From the NCBI GenBank assembly GCA_900239685.1, contig OENT01000047.1:124001-188000 (forward strand): DNA of 64,000 nt, read 5' to 3'. This document shows positions 34,072-47,900 of this stretch, piece by piece. A model generated the notes under the pieces. That model was not told the DNA's origin and ran no database searches. It saw nothing but the letters and a program-made list of their open reading frames with translations. This DNA is from Rotaria macrura. Its lineage: Eukaryota > Rotifera > Eurotatoria > Philodinida > Philodinidae. The position numbers were made by a program, and so were the translations under genes. Numbering within the stretch: the stretch's first letter is position 1; each line of letters opens with the position of its first letter.

Positions 34072-37000
34072 ATCGATAGGTATTACTCAACTGTTTTTTC
34101 TTTTCCTTCTTGTGTGTATTCGAATTCGATTGGTGTTGTTGACAATTAGTGTAGCAATGAAATTCATCGGAACTTGAAGTCAAATACAGTTTTATTCAGT
34201 AGATAAATGTTTTCAATATTTATTGGTCTATGTTTCTATTTCTATTACCCTAAATTTCTTTGTTTGTTTTTAATGTCATTACAAAAAGAAACAAGAATTT
34301 TGTTTCCTACAGCCATATATTAGAATAATGATAGTTTGATTCGAATAATTATCATTATATTAATGTTATTATTACTATCTCTTTTCTTTCATGTGGTCTC
34401 ACTCGTAGTGTTTTCTAGTCTATTTCATTTTTGTTTCATTGTGCCTGTGTAGGTCAATTTTGCGTGACTATGATGGATAGCGGAAAAAAAACTATATATA
34501 TATATATATCGTATTGTTTTCTTTTTCTCGGCGTGTTTAGGCTAGGAGTCATTCTATTTAAGCATACTTTGTTTTCTCTTTCGATTGTGTACCCAATACT
34601 AAATTTCCAACCGTGTTTCTTGCTTTTTCTTTTGATTTTTTCTTCGCTCCCATATGCATAGCAATAGAAATTTTTAAGTTACACGAAAACAGTTGCAGAT
34701 ACGTACTGTGCCAGTCTATGTTTGTCTTTTCTTATGGTAATTTGTTTGCTAGTGTGTATGTATAAATCTATATCGATGGCTTTGCGTAATGCGCTCGAAT
34801 ATTATATTATTCCCATTGTCGATACAATTTTTTGTTCTGCTTGTCTTTTCTCAAATGAATGACTATATTTTTTTATATAATTACTCCTAATATTGGGTGT
34901 TTTTTTCTTTTTCATTTTATTAAATGTTGTTATCGTACTATGTAGATTCAGGAACGATAGGAAATGCTGACTGTTAAAATACTGCTGATGTTGTATGCTT
35001 GGATTAGGCTTTCCTTGAAATCAAAAATAAATAAAAAAATCAGTTTCATATGTATCGCTTTACAATTGATTAGTTGAATTGGAGATAGTTAGTGAGTATG
35101 CAATGCATGAGATCAATATGTTAGTTGAAGAACAAAAACATTTCGAGTAAAGAATAAGTTAGTAGTACATTGCTCATTGAAAACAAATAATTGGTGTGCT
35201 GTTAAACAGAAAAATAGAACTTTTCGAAATAATGAATAACTAAATTATGAATAATTGAGGACAAAGATATTTTTTCTAACATCTGTCACATTATTCATTA
35301 AATGAGGTGATTGACCCTGAAATATAATCTCGACTTATTTTGAAAGATTCTTGTAGGGTTTATTTTTATCATTTATAGACATGATAATAAATCAAATTTG
35401 AAGATTTTTTTATTATATCTGAGAGACATTAAACAAGTTACAAGAATAAAGTTAACTTAATATCTGTCTATTGTCAACCGTATTTAATAAAATAGCATGA
35501 AAATTACTTGTCAATTTCGAAATGGAATGCATTTTTGTAACACATTCTTTATCGTTCGTTAGTTATTAAGAATTACTTGAATGGTATTTTCTAGTTGTGT
35601 TTAATTTAAAGGACTTATCAGGAAAAAAAGAAAATCAAACCAACGACTTGAATGGTAAGGTTTCATGCATCACATGGAAATATGAAGCAGTCCGTTCTCA
35701 TGACACTCGCACGTGCTTATTAAGCACTGCTTAATAAGCCTCTAGTTAAGATAGATTTTCATTTTAAAGTGATCCATTGAGAATGACATTTTTGCTAATG
35801 AGTGGTGCTAATGAGAAATGGTACAAAGGAAATTCTAAGCTCGATAAATGAAACGACAGCAAACTTTAAGTTTGTTTATATTCTATTGATGGCCATAGGT
35901 GAGATTCGTATAAGTTCGTAGTAATACGGCAAACCAAGTTTTGATTCATGCCAAATGGAATCTAAAGCTTGAAGTGAATTTGTTTCACAAAGATAAAATG
36001 TGAATTTTGTTTTCGTTTAATTCTTTTTCCTACTTTCATTTCAAAACATTAGCAAAAGAAAATATCCTACTCTAACGAGGATTCGTATTTCTTCAGATAC
36101 AAGATTAAACTGTAAAACATTAGTTAGCTTGCATCTAGAAACTACGTAGATCTATCAACTATTATTCAAAGTCTTCTTATAGACACATCGTACCATTCCG
36201 AGAATGGTACAAAGAATTAAAAGTTGAATGTTTTCATTTCGATCTAAGAAAAAAGACTATTTTTATCATCAATTTAACTCATTTACAGTAAAAGTTTTTC
36301 AGACCCGACAACAGATAACATAAACTTAAAGTACTAACTTCGTTTCGGTCCGTTTTCCACGATATTAGAATATTTATTGAATACTACTACAACTTCAAAG
36401 ATATTCTTTAAACTATTGAAAAAACAATAATTGTACTCTTATTTCACATGGATTGCTTACATATACAATTAAATGAAAACTATTGTAGCTAGGCGAGATT
36501 TTCAGTTGGTAGAAATTACTATAAATGGGAAATTCTATGAAAAAATGACTAGTTACTCTTTCGTCTATGTTCCAATGACATATGTTAACATGTTTAAATG
36601 ACAGTATGTTTTCCGAGTTTAAAAATGAAATGCATGTCAATTTTTACAGTTATCTAATTTTTAATTATTTTTATCATGCACACATCATTTTGATCGCATT
36701 CTTTATTTATCTATCATAATTTTATTGGAAGCCAAAATAATATTGTCATCATCTGAAAGAATTACATTTCCTACAGCACATAGTCATTAAGCTGCTTGTC
36801 TTCCTTTACTAAACTTTGCACTTTCGTCAAGAGATAAATATTTACCGCATCGCTTTTACATCGGATCTTGTAGGTAACACAAATAAGTGTGATTGTGGGT
36901 ACGGTTTTTTCTCCATATACTCGTACACACCCACACACGTGTGTATACATATGTATGTTATGGAATATGTTTGATGATTGCTGCAGTATGACGAGAAAGA

Positions 37001-40000
37001 CTGATTAATGAAAATATAATGCGATCCTATTTTTCTTAATGAATACATATGCATCCTAACAAAGAGACTAGTAGGAAATATGTTATCCGAAAATCATGTA
37101 ATCTGTTGAATTATATCAAAATAAATGAAATGAAATGAAAGAATTTTCAAAAAATTTTAACATGATAATATATTTTTAATGTTGAAACAACAAATGATTG
37201 CTTTTAAAAAACTTTTCTAGTGTATTCATTGCAATCAAATGTTGATTATTCCTATAGCTACGGCTTAAATTAACAAAATTCGAATTCCGTGCTAGGCTTC
37301 AATTCATATTGTAGAATATTACTTTCGTTTAAAAATCAGAAAATTTATTCACATATTTTCCGATTTTTAATGCCGTGTCAGCACATGCTAGTGTGTACGT
37401 CACATCGAGAATTAACGCCAAAACATTTCTAATTCTTCCGTTGAATACGAAGCTGAATATATATATATTTGTGAAGTCAGAATGATGAAAAATGCAGTGA
37501 CAAACAAAACTTGATTACTGAATCGCTGATCAAATCATGAATGCAATCAAAATTTTACGGTCCAATTCGATTGAAGCCATTCTAACAAAATGGATGAGAA
37601 CAAAAAACAAATGTACTATACACATGTACTAAATGAATCTGGACGAATGATGTTCTCTGTTAAAAATAATTACATTATGATCAATATCGGTTTTATTGTC
37701 TATCAGAAAGATTCAATTTAATTACTTATTCATCGGTGTGTAAGTATTCTTTTTCTTAATATGATTTTATATCTTGATTGTGTCATCTTTTTTTTTGTAT
37801 GAGTTTGCAAAAGAAAATCACGAATGAAATTCGTTTACGTATTTGTTCGAGCATCTAAAGTGTTATAACACTACCGTTCTTCTAGTATAATTTTTCAGCA
37901 ATTTTGAGCGTCACATAGACATATCATTGAATAATGGTGATGGACTGGGGTTTATCTATAAAGTAACATATATATATATTAGATTAAAATAGATTTCATA
38001 AAGTACATATAATGTACGGATGAGAATATATTATCAAAAAATGATATTCTATAATAAAATATTGTTGTATGAGACTAGTTTATTTTTTTTTGTTGCTAGA
38101 TTCTATGAATATTATCTAACGGTAACAAAGATATATAAGTTATCTGTGTTTCAATTCCAAAACAAGTCTAAACAATATTTAAAAAAAGATTTGACACAAC
38201 ATATAACTATATATATATTCGAATGTCAAGATCAGAATGAAAACTAAAGCATTCATTCTACAACTTTGACACGTAGTCTCCATGTAATTATGTGAATACA
38301 ATGGGATAATCCCGTTGCCGTCCGATGGGGTCCTATCTTATTTCCGTCTCACTTGGAAATATCTCATTCGGGTTCCCTATTGATTGGTTCCCAATTGATG
38401 ACTTTTCATTTCGGTCCTTATACTTTAATTGACTATGATCCATAATTTTATGGGATTTAGATGAAAATAAATTTTGGAATCAAAGTTAATAGGAAAAGTC
38501 TTTGACAAATCAACATTGTGAAAATACAGACAGTACATATATAGACTGCAAAAAAAACACAGTTTTATTTCTTCATCAATTAATTTTTCACCGCTTGATC
38601 ACTTACAACTACTAGTTGTAAACCTGTAAGCTCACTCTCACTATGTTCATCGAGAAAGAGAGCAAGAAGCTGAGCATTAATATCTTCAGTCAATTTCGTC
38701 TTTTTTATTGAATGAACTATGGATTTTATTTTTACAAGATGATGTTAAATATATGTGTTCATCTCATAAAAGCTCAATAAATCGGAATATATGTGGGTTT
38801 ACAGGGAACAATGAACTCAATTTACTATGGCAAAGTTCTGCATGGTTGTTCGTTCTTGCTAAATTCCTCACTAGAGCATCGCTGAAATTCCATAATTCAA
38901 TAGGATAACCAGACGAAGTAATGTGAACATAAGTGGAAATCGATTTAATCAATGACCATTGAATGATGAACGTTTTATAAGTGTTGCTAAGCATTAGTGA
39001 AGGTTTATTGTCTTCTTTCAAGTAGACGAATTAGCTATGAGAAAACTGGAGAGGAACCGAATCAAGGGTTAATCGAATATAGTACGTTTTTGTCCGACGA
39101 ATGATAAATGGCTTCATTTTTAAAATCATAAAATTTCATATCAAACACCGAAATTCATTTTCTGTTATTTTATCTCAATCAAACTGAGCTCGTTTCTTGA
39201 TAGAAAAATCTTCAAGTATGATTCGTAAGTATGAATATCTTGTTTTTCGACAGCATGATCATTGTTATATCATAATTACATACAAGATCATTCCTCGCCT
39301 ATTCAACATCGTTCGAATTGAAAAATATATTTACTGATGCTACAATAATCCTAAGGCTTGTACCTATAATTGCCATACATATACATCGGAGAGATAGGTA
39401 AAACAGTGATTTTCTCTAGACCAAACAACTGGTATGTTTCCTCATATGTGTCATAGCCTTATATAATGTCTACAAAATAAAATGGAATATTATGACCAGC
39501 AGCGATTCCATCCATGAGTACTTTTATCTCGAAATGAGAATGTTTGAAAAACAAATTTTACTTAGTAGCTAGTGGCGACAATCGTTCCGGATATTATTTT
39601 AAAGCAATTACATTAGTTAGTTAATAATTACACAAAAAAGAGTATTTTTCAGAATACTTGTATTTATTAATAACAGAACTTGAAAGATAAATACCATGAT
39701 ATATGTTTTCTCATTTAAATATTGTTAATCGACCCATATCGATTAAATAGAATTTAATTGCAAATTTTCTGTTTCTCGATAAAAAGAATCCTTTTATGTT
39801 GGTTTTGCCAAATATTCATTCAACAGGTTACTCGATGAAAACTGCTGATGGAAAAAAATTCATTTATCGACTTCATGGATTGTGTATTTCTAATCTGATA
39901 TAGCAATACTTCATTGTATTGACAAGCGGAACGATGTTTATAAAACATCTTGCCAATAGAATCCATGAGTTCTTTGTTTACAGAACCAACATGGAACAAA

Positions 40001-42816
40001 AACGTTAATTTGTAAAATGTCAAAGCAATTCAATTTAGAGATAATTATATGAAAACAAAAACAGATGAAAACATTGTTGATTAAAACGATGATTCCTTGC
40101 ATGTATCTCGGTATGCTGGTTAACAGTAACAGAGGTTTTTTTCTAGAAAATAATTTCAACATTATAGATAATGAAATTAATAAAATAGAAATTCAGTTTG
40201 ATTAGTTTGCCTGCTCAAAAGTCGGATGAGTGTACCTAACTCAAGAAAAAAAAGATTGGCGTATTAACTAATGACTGCTCATATAATGTTAATCGATCAA
40301 GAGAGAAGATGTTTTTCTTCTAATGTCCTACTTGATGAGTGAAGAAAACAATCAAAATGAATATGATCATGTGACCGTAAAGAAATCTCATTGAATACAG
40401 ACCGATTTAGAAATTTAAGCAACTAATCAAAGCAAACAAAAAAAAAAGAAATCCTAGAAGAATATATGAATGGCACAGTAAAGTAAACATAACCAATGAT
40501 TTTTGTATCCGTATGAGAAAAGGTAGTAATGAGCTATTTCGATTATGTTTTAAATATGAAAGTAGTTATAAAACATTGAGCAACTACAAAACTTCATTAT
40601 GTTGGATCTTGTGTTCCAATATTAAAATGCACTCAATATGAAAAGAAAAAAAATCAATAAATGTTGATCATGGGTAAAATATTGACGAAATGGAAAGCAA
40701 ACTATTAAGCCCTTTTGCGGCCGGGTATTTGAAAAAAAAGCCGTGTCCCTACAGGGGGAAAACGGTGCCATATGGCAACATCCGGCCAGAAAGAGTTATG
40801 GTTACGTACAACACATAGCGGAAGGAGAAATCTCCTCAAGTGCATTCTTCCAATTTGAATAAATTTTTGCCCATAGATATTATACAATGTTCTACTGAAA
40901 ATCAGCAAATAGTTTGAATGTAGTGTATCTTCTTCAACAAGATTTTTAAAATTATGTATTTCACCAAACTACGATTGTAGAGACACAATATTTCTTTTTG
41001 TGTTGTACTTCAATTTCAATTTTATCTTAACGAAAGGTCTGTTTCTTGACTTCTTGTCATCGTCAAGTTCTACTTCTTGATATAGAGAAGTAATGTGTTC
41101 ATGAAAAAGTGTTAATAGATTATATGTTTTATAAATGAATTTAAAAACATTTTTATTAGCAAGATGGTTAAGACCTCAGTGATGTCGAAGTCTTTCACTC
41201 GATGATAAAGTTATTTTGAGTTTTTTGAAACCTATCAAAATTTTCTTCTCTCTAATTTCTGGAAAGGGTGTCTTTGTCAAAAGAAAAATTTTATATACAT
41301 TAAGTCGAACTACGTTTTTACATGTATTCGAATGAAAACTGATGTTGAGTAACGTTCTCTTTATTTTGTTCACATTTTTAATCGTCGTGATCGAAATTAT
41401 CATTATCACCAGAAAGCAGTTTCATGCTTTTTTTTTCTATTTCGTCATTCCTCTCCTTGTATAATGGTAATGTTTTGCACGACCAGGCATTGAATGACTC
41501 GAAATATCTATACGATTATGTAGGTTTATTATGGTATTATCGACAAAATAAATTTTTATTGAGTGTTGGATAGACGAATGCTGATGTGCACTTTCTATCC
41601 TCTTTAGCATATCGTGTAAAGTGTTAAATTGAAAGTCCTTATGAGAACATTATTCTTTGTCAACATAGACAATGAATCATGGCGGGAAAGAATTTTATAC
41701 ATGAATCAGCGTGCTGTTGGTTTTTTACACAAGAAAACAAAATATATGATTCGACAATGAAAAAGCAAACTCAGAAAACTAAACTTTCCTCATTGACAAA
41801 ACTGATATTATATAATACCAGAAAATAGATTGTGTCTACATGAGAAGTATTTTGGTGAAACAACAAATTTTTGTAATATTATATATTATACAATATAGCA
41901 GTAAAATAAAACTAAGCATACATGTTGAATGAATTGCTATGCACTTGAACCCTTTGAGAGTTTATATATTAACAGTATAGAATATCTATGGGGAAAATTC
42001 ATTAAAATTGGAATTTGAGTGCATATTTTCGAAATGAATGTAATACGATAACATGAGTTTAACAATTCATAAAGAGATTCTGACGAAACATGCAATGTAA
42101 AAATAAGAAAGAAGAATAGAATGGCAACAGAAACAATGGATTTGTGCTACAGAAACTTTCTTCCGAATGGTAAAGATCAAGAAAAACTGATATTTTCTCC
42201 GTTGATTTCTTGTTCTGAAGTTCTTTGTATCTATGAAAATATAAATAAAACGTTCATTCAATTCTAATTACCACACATAGTAAATAGATTTAGTGTTCAA
42301 TATTTCATTAATAATAAGGAGTAAACTAGTAGAGTAAACAAGCAACATTCATTAGATGTTCCATGAATATGCGTTTCTTTTACAGATATAGTCCAAACAA
42401 GATAGCTGTAGTTGATTGATTTCAAACATGTCGATATGATTTTTTGTTTTCTGTATTTCAAAAGATTCAAGCTGAATTGTAAACTCTGAAAATGCTCACC
42501 ATTATTACATTTAGTCTGTACAGAAAGGTACCAAGACTAACTTGTAGCAGATTATTTTAACTATAAATATGAATTTAATTCATCGTCTAGTCGATAGATG
42601 ATCTTTGATTTTCTATAAATCTATCTAGTCATTGAACATTTTACACGTGAATGATTCATGAAATATGTTTCAACTTGAACGAATTTGTCTCATTTTGTGA
42701 TAAATTTTTCGTAGTCTCAATTCAACTAACCCATTCGTTGAAATTAATCGTTCTCAAAACTTCAACGATTTGATTAATCGTATACAAGTCTTTTCTGATC
42801 TCTTATGAATTAAAAA
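34072..42816. other. 8.7-kb stretch with no supportable gene
   Basis: Short open frames occur on both strands, but none has good composition, family similarity and splice partners together. Local features seen: a TA microsatellite near 34493, a palindromic gcttattaagcactgcttaataagc at about 35715, a GC-richer patch at 40710-40800, and many homopolymer runs. It may hold regulatory DNA or a gene too diverged for reading by eye. Confidence 0.4.
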
Positions 42817-43314
42817 TCACAGAAGACAACTAATGATGTACCAAAGAGATATGAGATACATCCAAATAAACCACACAACTAATATGGCACAATGTATGAA
42901 AACGAAACTAACAATCATACAAGGTAACAGAAAATAGATGACAGTAAGTGTGCGTATAAATGCAGATGCTTTCTTCCACGGTTCTATCTTATTCACCAGT
43001 AACCAAGAGATACTTATACAAAGACACAAGCAAGGAAGTATCATGAAAACCAATAAGATTTGTGATATCCAATTCATATACTGATCGGATGTAGAATATT
43101 CAATCCGTCTTAAACAACTTTTCATATTGACGGAAATGAGATAGACGAGAGCAGCATCAACAACCGATCCAAATGTAACCATGGTAAGAAAAGGACGCTT
43201 CGATGGGATTGCATATGCCATGAGAGCAAAGCCAATACTTAATATTACTAGACCAGTTGTGAATTTGGTAAACAATGCAAGCATAAAATGATAATAAGTG
43301 GCTAAACTAAACAT
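42817..43314 (-). CDS. Orphan four/five-TM membrane protein (165 aa)
   Basis: A single-exon frame of 165 residues has a clear membrane-protein layout: hydrophobic segments at about 5-33, 42-62, 82-108 and 120-155, separated by short loops with Lys/Arg clusters (PSKRP, KSCLRR, NKIEPWKK). No family is recognised. The regular spacing of four or more helices over the whole frame, ending in a stop soon after the last helix, makes chance unlikely. It could be a tetraspan-type protein or a fragment of a larger receptor. There is no neighbour within 1.5 kb to suggest a role. Confidence 0.5.
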   Translation of the reverse strand: MFSLATYYHFMLALFTKFTTGLVILSIGFALMAYAIPSKRPFLTMVTFGSVVDAALVYLISVNMKSCLRRIEYSTSDQYMNWISQILLVFMILPCLCLCISISWLLVNKIEPWKKASAFIRTLTVIYFLLPCMIVSFVFIHCAILVVWFIWMYLISLWYIISCLL

Positions 43315-43916
43315 AGTTATTGTAATATACTAAACAAAAAAGTGTTGTACTCTGTCAATGGACTTCACCACACCCAATTCATGTGCTGATGAATCAAGAA
43401 GAATCACAAACGATGTCATGTGCATGTGTATTTTTTTCACCATAGTTTAGACAGAAAAAGATGTTTCGAATTTAATCATTCGCCACGTGTATGAATACTT
43501 TTGTTGTCTTCTACCTGAGAAAAAAATCCTTCTTTTTGATGCATAAATAAACACATGTAAACGAAGTCGTTCGAAAACTGCATCGGTATTAATGATGCAC
43601 AAAAATGAAAATTTCGCATGAGCACGCTTCGAAAAAAAAACACTTGTTGACAATAGTTGAGTCATTAGGTGTACTATAGTAACGAAGTGATCACTATAGA
43701 CAAAACGTGATGAAAGATATACCGAGTTGATCAAATTATACATTTGATGAAGCGACATCTACATTTGCCGGGTAAAATATCTATCCGATGGAAAAAATAT
43801 GGTAATTGTAATAAGTTGAATCGAACAATATTTTCTACTCATTGATTTTATTGTTTGAGAACGATGAGTTTTACACAAAGGATGACACTATAGACTACCC
43901 ATATCAAACGATATAA
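43315..43916. other. Intergenic, nothing recognised
   Basis: A 103-codon minus-strand frame (43447-43758) has no recognisable features and was not called. Confidence 0.4.
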
Positions 43917-44115
43917 GGACCGTTTACTTGACCCAGTTATACGTACCGTAACATCATTAAAATAGGGCCGTATTTTCACAGTATATTACTCCATACACGG
44001 TACTATTTCTGTACGCAGTAAGAAAGGGTCGTATCGTATACTATGAGAATACGGCTGTATACGGCCCTATTTTAATGATGTTACGGTCCGTATAACTGGA
44101 TCAAGCAAACGGTCC
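43917..44115. mobile_element. 199-bp palindromic MITE-like element
   Basis: The ends are inverted copies: ggaccgtttacttgacccag ttatacgtaccgtaacatcattaaaatagggccgta on the left, and the same blocks reversed at 44055-44115 (tacggccctattttaatgat, gttacggtccgtataact, ggatcaagcaaacggtcc). Mismatches are few in the outer 55 bp. The inner halves also pair (ccgtattttcacagtatatt against agtatactatgagaatacgg). The trinucleotide ata abuts both ends and may be a short target duplication. No coding capacity. Confidence 0.8.
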
Positions 44116-44912
44116 ATAACGGATATTCATTTTGATTTAACTGGGTACAATAAAACTCAGATGCAAATAAAACAATGAATATTTTAATATCATCGAGTAT
44201 CCACGCGAAAAGATCAATTTCAGTCAGTCAAGACTCCTTGACTCCAGAAGAATCGACCCATATTAGCTTACGCTTCGAAATATGTGGATAAAACAGCGCC
44301 TTCTATTTATTCAGACGGATACACTCACACTGTAATTCGTAGATACCTTCGAACTTCGAAAGTTTCTTGGACTTCATTTGCCTTTGACCGCGATGTTTGA
44401 TAATATTTTGTACTAGTCTTGCAGTTTGCTGCTTTAGTTCTTCTAGGTTCAAAACTTATTAAACTGAGTCACTACTTAAAAGTCTTCTTCCTCACAGCAA
44501 AAAGAAAAATATTTGTTCCTACAACAATCATTTCACTAACAAATAACATCACAAAATAATGTATATCACCTTAGCGTCCATTTGTGAATGTGTAGTCAAA
44601 AATAGGACGCATCAGTCCGAGAACGTTTGAAGCCTAATTCGATGTGCTCTATCGAAAGGTCTCTATCAGTGTGATGAGTCTGACATCATATACATACTTC
44701 GATTCTGCAAAGTCACAATGCCATAACGAATATGTATATCATTCTCATATATGCATGTGACACCTATCGAAAACTATTTCGTATATACAAGTACACCATA
44801 CCAATGGTTTATATTTTATTAATGAATCATCATCCATCTGAGGATGGATGGAGATCAATAAGAAAACAAAGTTTTACGTGTCTATGTTCAGTGTGACGAT
44901 AATGATCTTTGC
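44116..44912. other. 5' flank of the FAM91A1 gene
   Basis: No gene seen. Being directly upstream of the FAM91A1 start, it should contain its promoter. Confidence 0.45.
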
Positions 44913-47900
44913 ATGGCGACTCAATTAGACGAGCATTACATTCGAACAAATGTGGAATGGAATCATATTCCATCTGAAGTTAAACAAGTGATTTTGTTCT
45001 TGTTGAACTATGTTCGATTTGAAATTTTCATTTGATTTTCGTTTTCTACATAGAAATTTGGCTGGAATACAGAAAAAGATTATGATAAGTCCATAATAAC
45101 ATTTTCAATAAAACATCAACTTCGTTATAAAGGAAATTTAGGTATTTAAAATAGACTAGAAAAAAAATGATAAAGACACTGAAAATTAAATTGTCATTCT
45201 TGTTCAATCTTTGTTTAGTTCGAAAAGTTGTTAAAGATTCTAGAAAATATTATGATGATCTTTTACGCTACAGTCGTGAACATTTGATGCTATTTGTAAG
45301 TGAAAATTTTCTACTTCTATTAGCTAAATTGTGAACTTTTTAGCCATATCATTTATCAGAAATCTATGTTAAAGGTCTACGTATAACATCATTTTCATAT
45401 TATATCGATATGATAAGTGATTTGATTCTTCAAGAGAAATCATATGATACATTACCGAATTTTACAGGTAAATAAAAGCAAGAATTGTTTTTCTGTAGCT
45501 AATTAAAAAGAAACTTTTGTCTTGATTCTCTTTCTTAAGCCGCTGATTGTCTTCGTTTGCTTGGTATTGGTCGTAATCAATATATTGAATTAATCAATCG
45601 ATCACGTACAATATTACAAACAGCAAGAAAAAAAATGTTACTTAGTTTTACTAATTGGCGAACACCGAATTCAATACGTCATTTGTTACCATTGCAACCG
45701 GTAGATTCGCTACATATTCAACCATGGTGGGTTATTAATTTAGGTTGTGTTACTGATGACGATGTTAAAAAATGTACTAACGAAGAAAAAATCATCATTG
45801 ATTATCTCATTGATGAGAAATGTTCGAAATTTGCTGGTGAACTTAATTATGATGCAATTCATTCACTCTACCGTAAAGGTTTAATTTATTTGGATGTTCC
45901 TGTTCATGATAATGATTATATTCAAGTACCACCATTAGGTTCAGGATTCGTTATGAACCGTATTGTCGGAGATTATTTTGAAGTATTACTGTATAAATTA
46001 TTTGTTTCCACAGATGAACATACTAATGTTGTGGAATTATCAAAAATATTAACATTAGATATTGATTTAGTTAAACAGACTATGTCCATGTTTTTACGAT
46101 TAGGTTTTGCAAGAAAGAAAAATTTAGAACATGACCATGGCATTATTCATACGTCATGGAAACATTTTTCAACAGGGGCTAACTTACAATTACCCCCACC
46201 GCCAAAAGAAATAACAATATTATCATCACCCACAATGGATAAAAGTTTATTAGAATGGAAAACTGATCTAGAAATGGATGCTTCGTTGAGTGGTGATGAT
46301 AGCATATCACTTGGCGCAACTGATGAACAAGTAAGATAATGATAAAATATCCATTCGTTGAATTGCAAAGGCAAAAGAAAAACAAAACAAATCAAATGAC
46401 AAGTAGTTACGAGGAAAGTTAAGCATGTAATAAACAAAATAAATGTACATGAGAAATCTATTCATAAAGTAATAAATCTATGGAACTGTAGCTGTGAGTA
46501 TAAGCGAGTTCATCGACGTTGGACAGATACATTAATGATGTATGAAAACATTATTTCCAATTTCAGCACTCAATATAGAAGCAACTTCTTGTATGAGCAC
46601 TGGTAGAATCGGCTGCGTTTTTTTTAACAATACAGTTTCGTTTCGATAACATACATCAATATAAATGACTTTATTTTCAATTGATTGCTTTATTACATTT
46701 CGATAGTAAATATATGCTCACTGTTTTCAGAATACATTATCTTGATGAATATTGCAAAACTGATGGTCACTTTATATCTCTAAACTATCTCACCAATACT
46801 ACAAATATTCGATCCGATCGTCTTTGTATAACACATATCTTTCGATTATGTGCAAATCTAAGTATGATCTATCTGAGTTTCCAAAAGTATAAACTGGACA
46901 CGAATCGTTAACATTCTAGATCGAAATTGATTAGTTTTTTCGTCTAATTCAAAGTTATTCTCAAACTCGATGAGTGTCATGTTTCAATATATTTAAGTAA
47001 TCAATTTCTGATCTATTAAGATACAATCCTTCGTAAAAACTATTTTAGAATAAATTTATAAAACAAATTTGCTTGTTTAATGCAAAATAAGTCCTACATA
47101 ATAAATTAGTTGAGTTAATGTTGATTTCGAATTAAAAGAATGGAAGGTATGTTTTTCCAAATTTTTTTAAAAATGAACTAGATAGAGTTGTGCTGTTGTC
47201 ATTGTTTAAAGTTTCTAAAAACAGAAAGCATTGTGTTATGTAAAACATTTTGGAAATTTAAATTAGAATCTTTAACTAAAGTCGAATGATTATTAAAAAA
47301 AAAAGATTGGTACTAAAATGCTTGGCCATTCACGAATTATTAACATTCTACAATATATTTTCAAGGAAAAATTAAACGCTTCTAGTTTTTTCAAATAAAT
47401 CTCAGTTGACTCGTTCTCGATGTCATTTGGTGTTCTCTTTCAAACGGTGAATATCGCACATGTCTATCTGTAGTTTCTATGAAAAAATATTCGAAAAATT
47501 CACATTCTTCTTTTTATTTGAAATGAATATTACTTTCCTACGTCTAAATTTCTCTCTTCAACACAGTTATCTTGAACTTTACGCATCGCTCGTTGTTATT
47601 AGATGGCAAAAATTTTCACAATAAAGAATCGTTGATTGAACGATTGATTATGATGAATTTACTTTTTGCTCGTCTTGCCATTGATTAGTCGTTTTAATTA
47701 GTATTCTATTGAGTTTTACGTGAATTTAGAGAATATGGAAATATGAATCACTTGAATAAAAACTTCAATGAATAGTATATAAAATCAACGAGAAAGTTTC
47801 GACATACAGAATGACTGCTGTTTCAAGTACATTCGTTATTACTTAACGATTCATATGATCTATTTTTAGTGATAATTCAACGCAAGGGTTTTTGGTGTGA

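Noticed and set aside
40705..40908. 67-codon minus-strand frame in a GC-richer patch
   Set aside because: No similarity recognised and no splice partner; perhaps an old transposon scrap, but nothing supports that.
44560..44720. Possible hammerhead-like motif (gatgagtc)
   Set aside because: The conserved core CUGAUGA...GAAA with the three stems could not be assembled.
46147..46437. Minus-strand frames opposite FAM91A1 exon 5
   Set aside because: They are antisense shadows of a well-supported exon.
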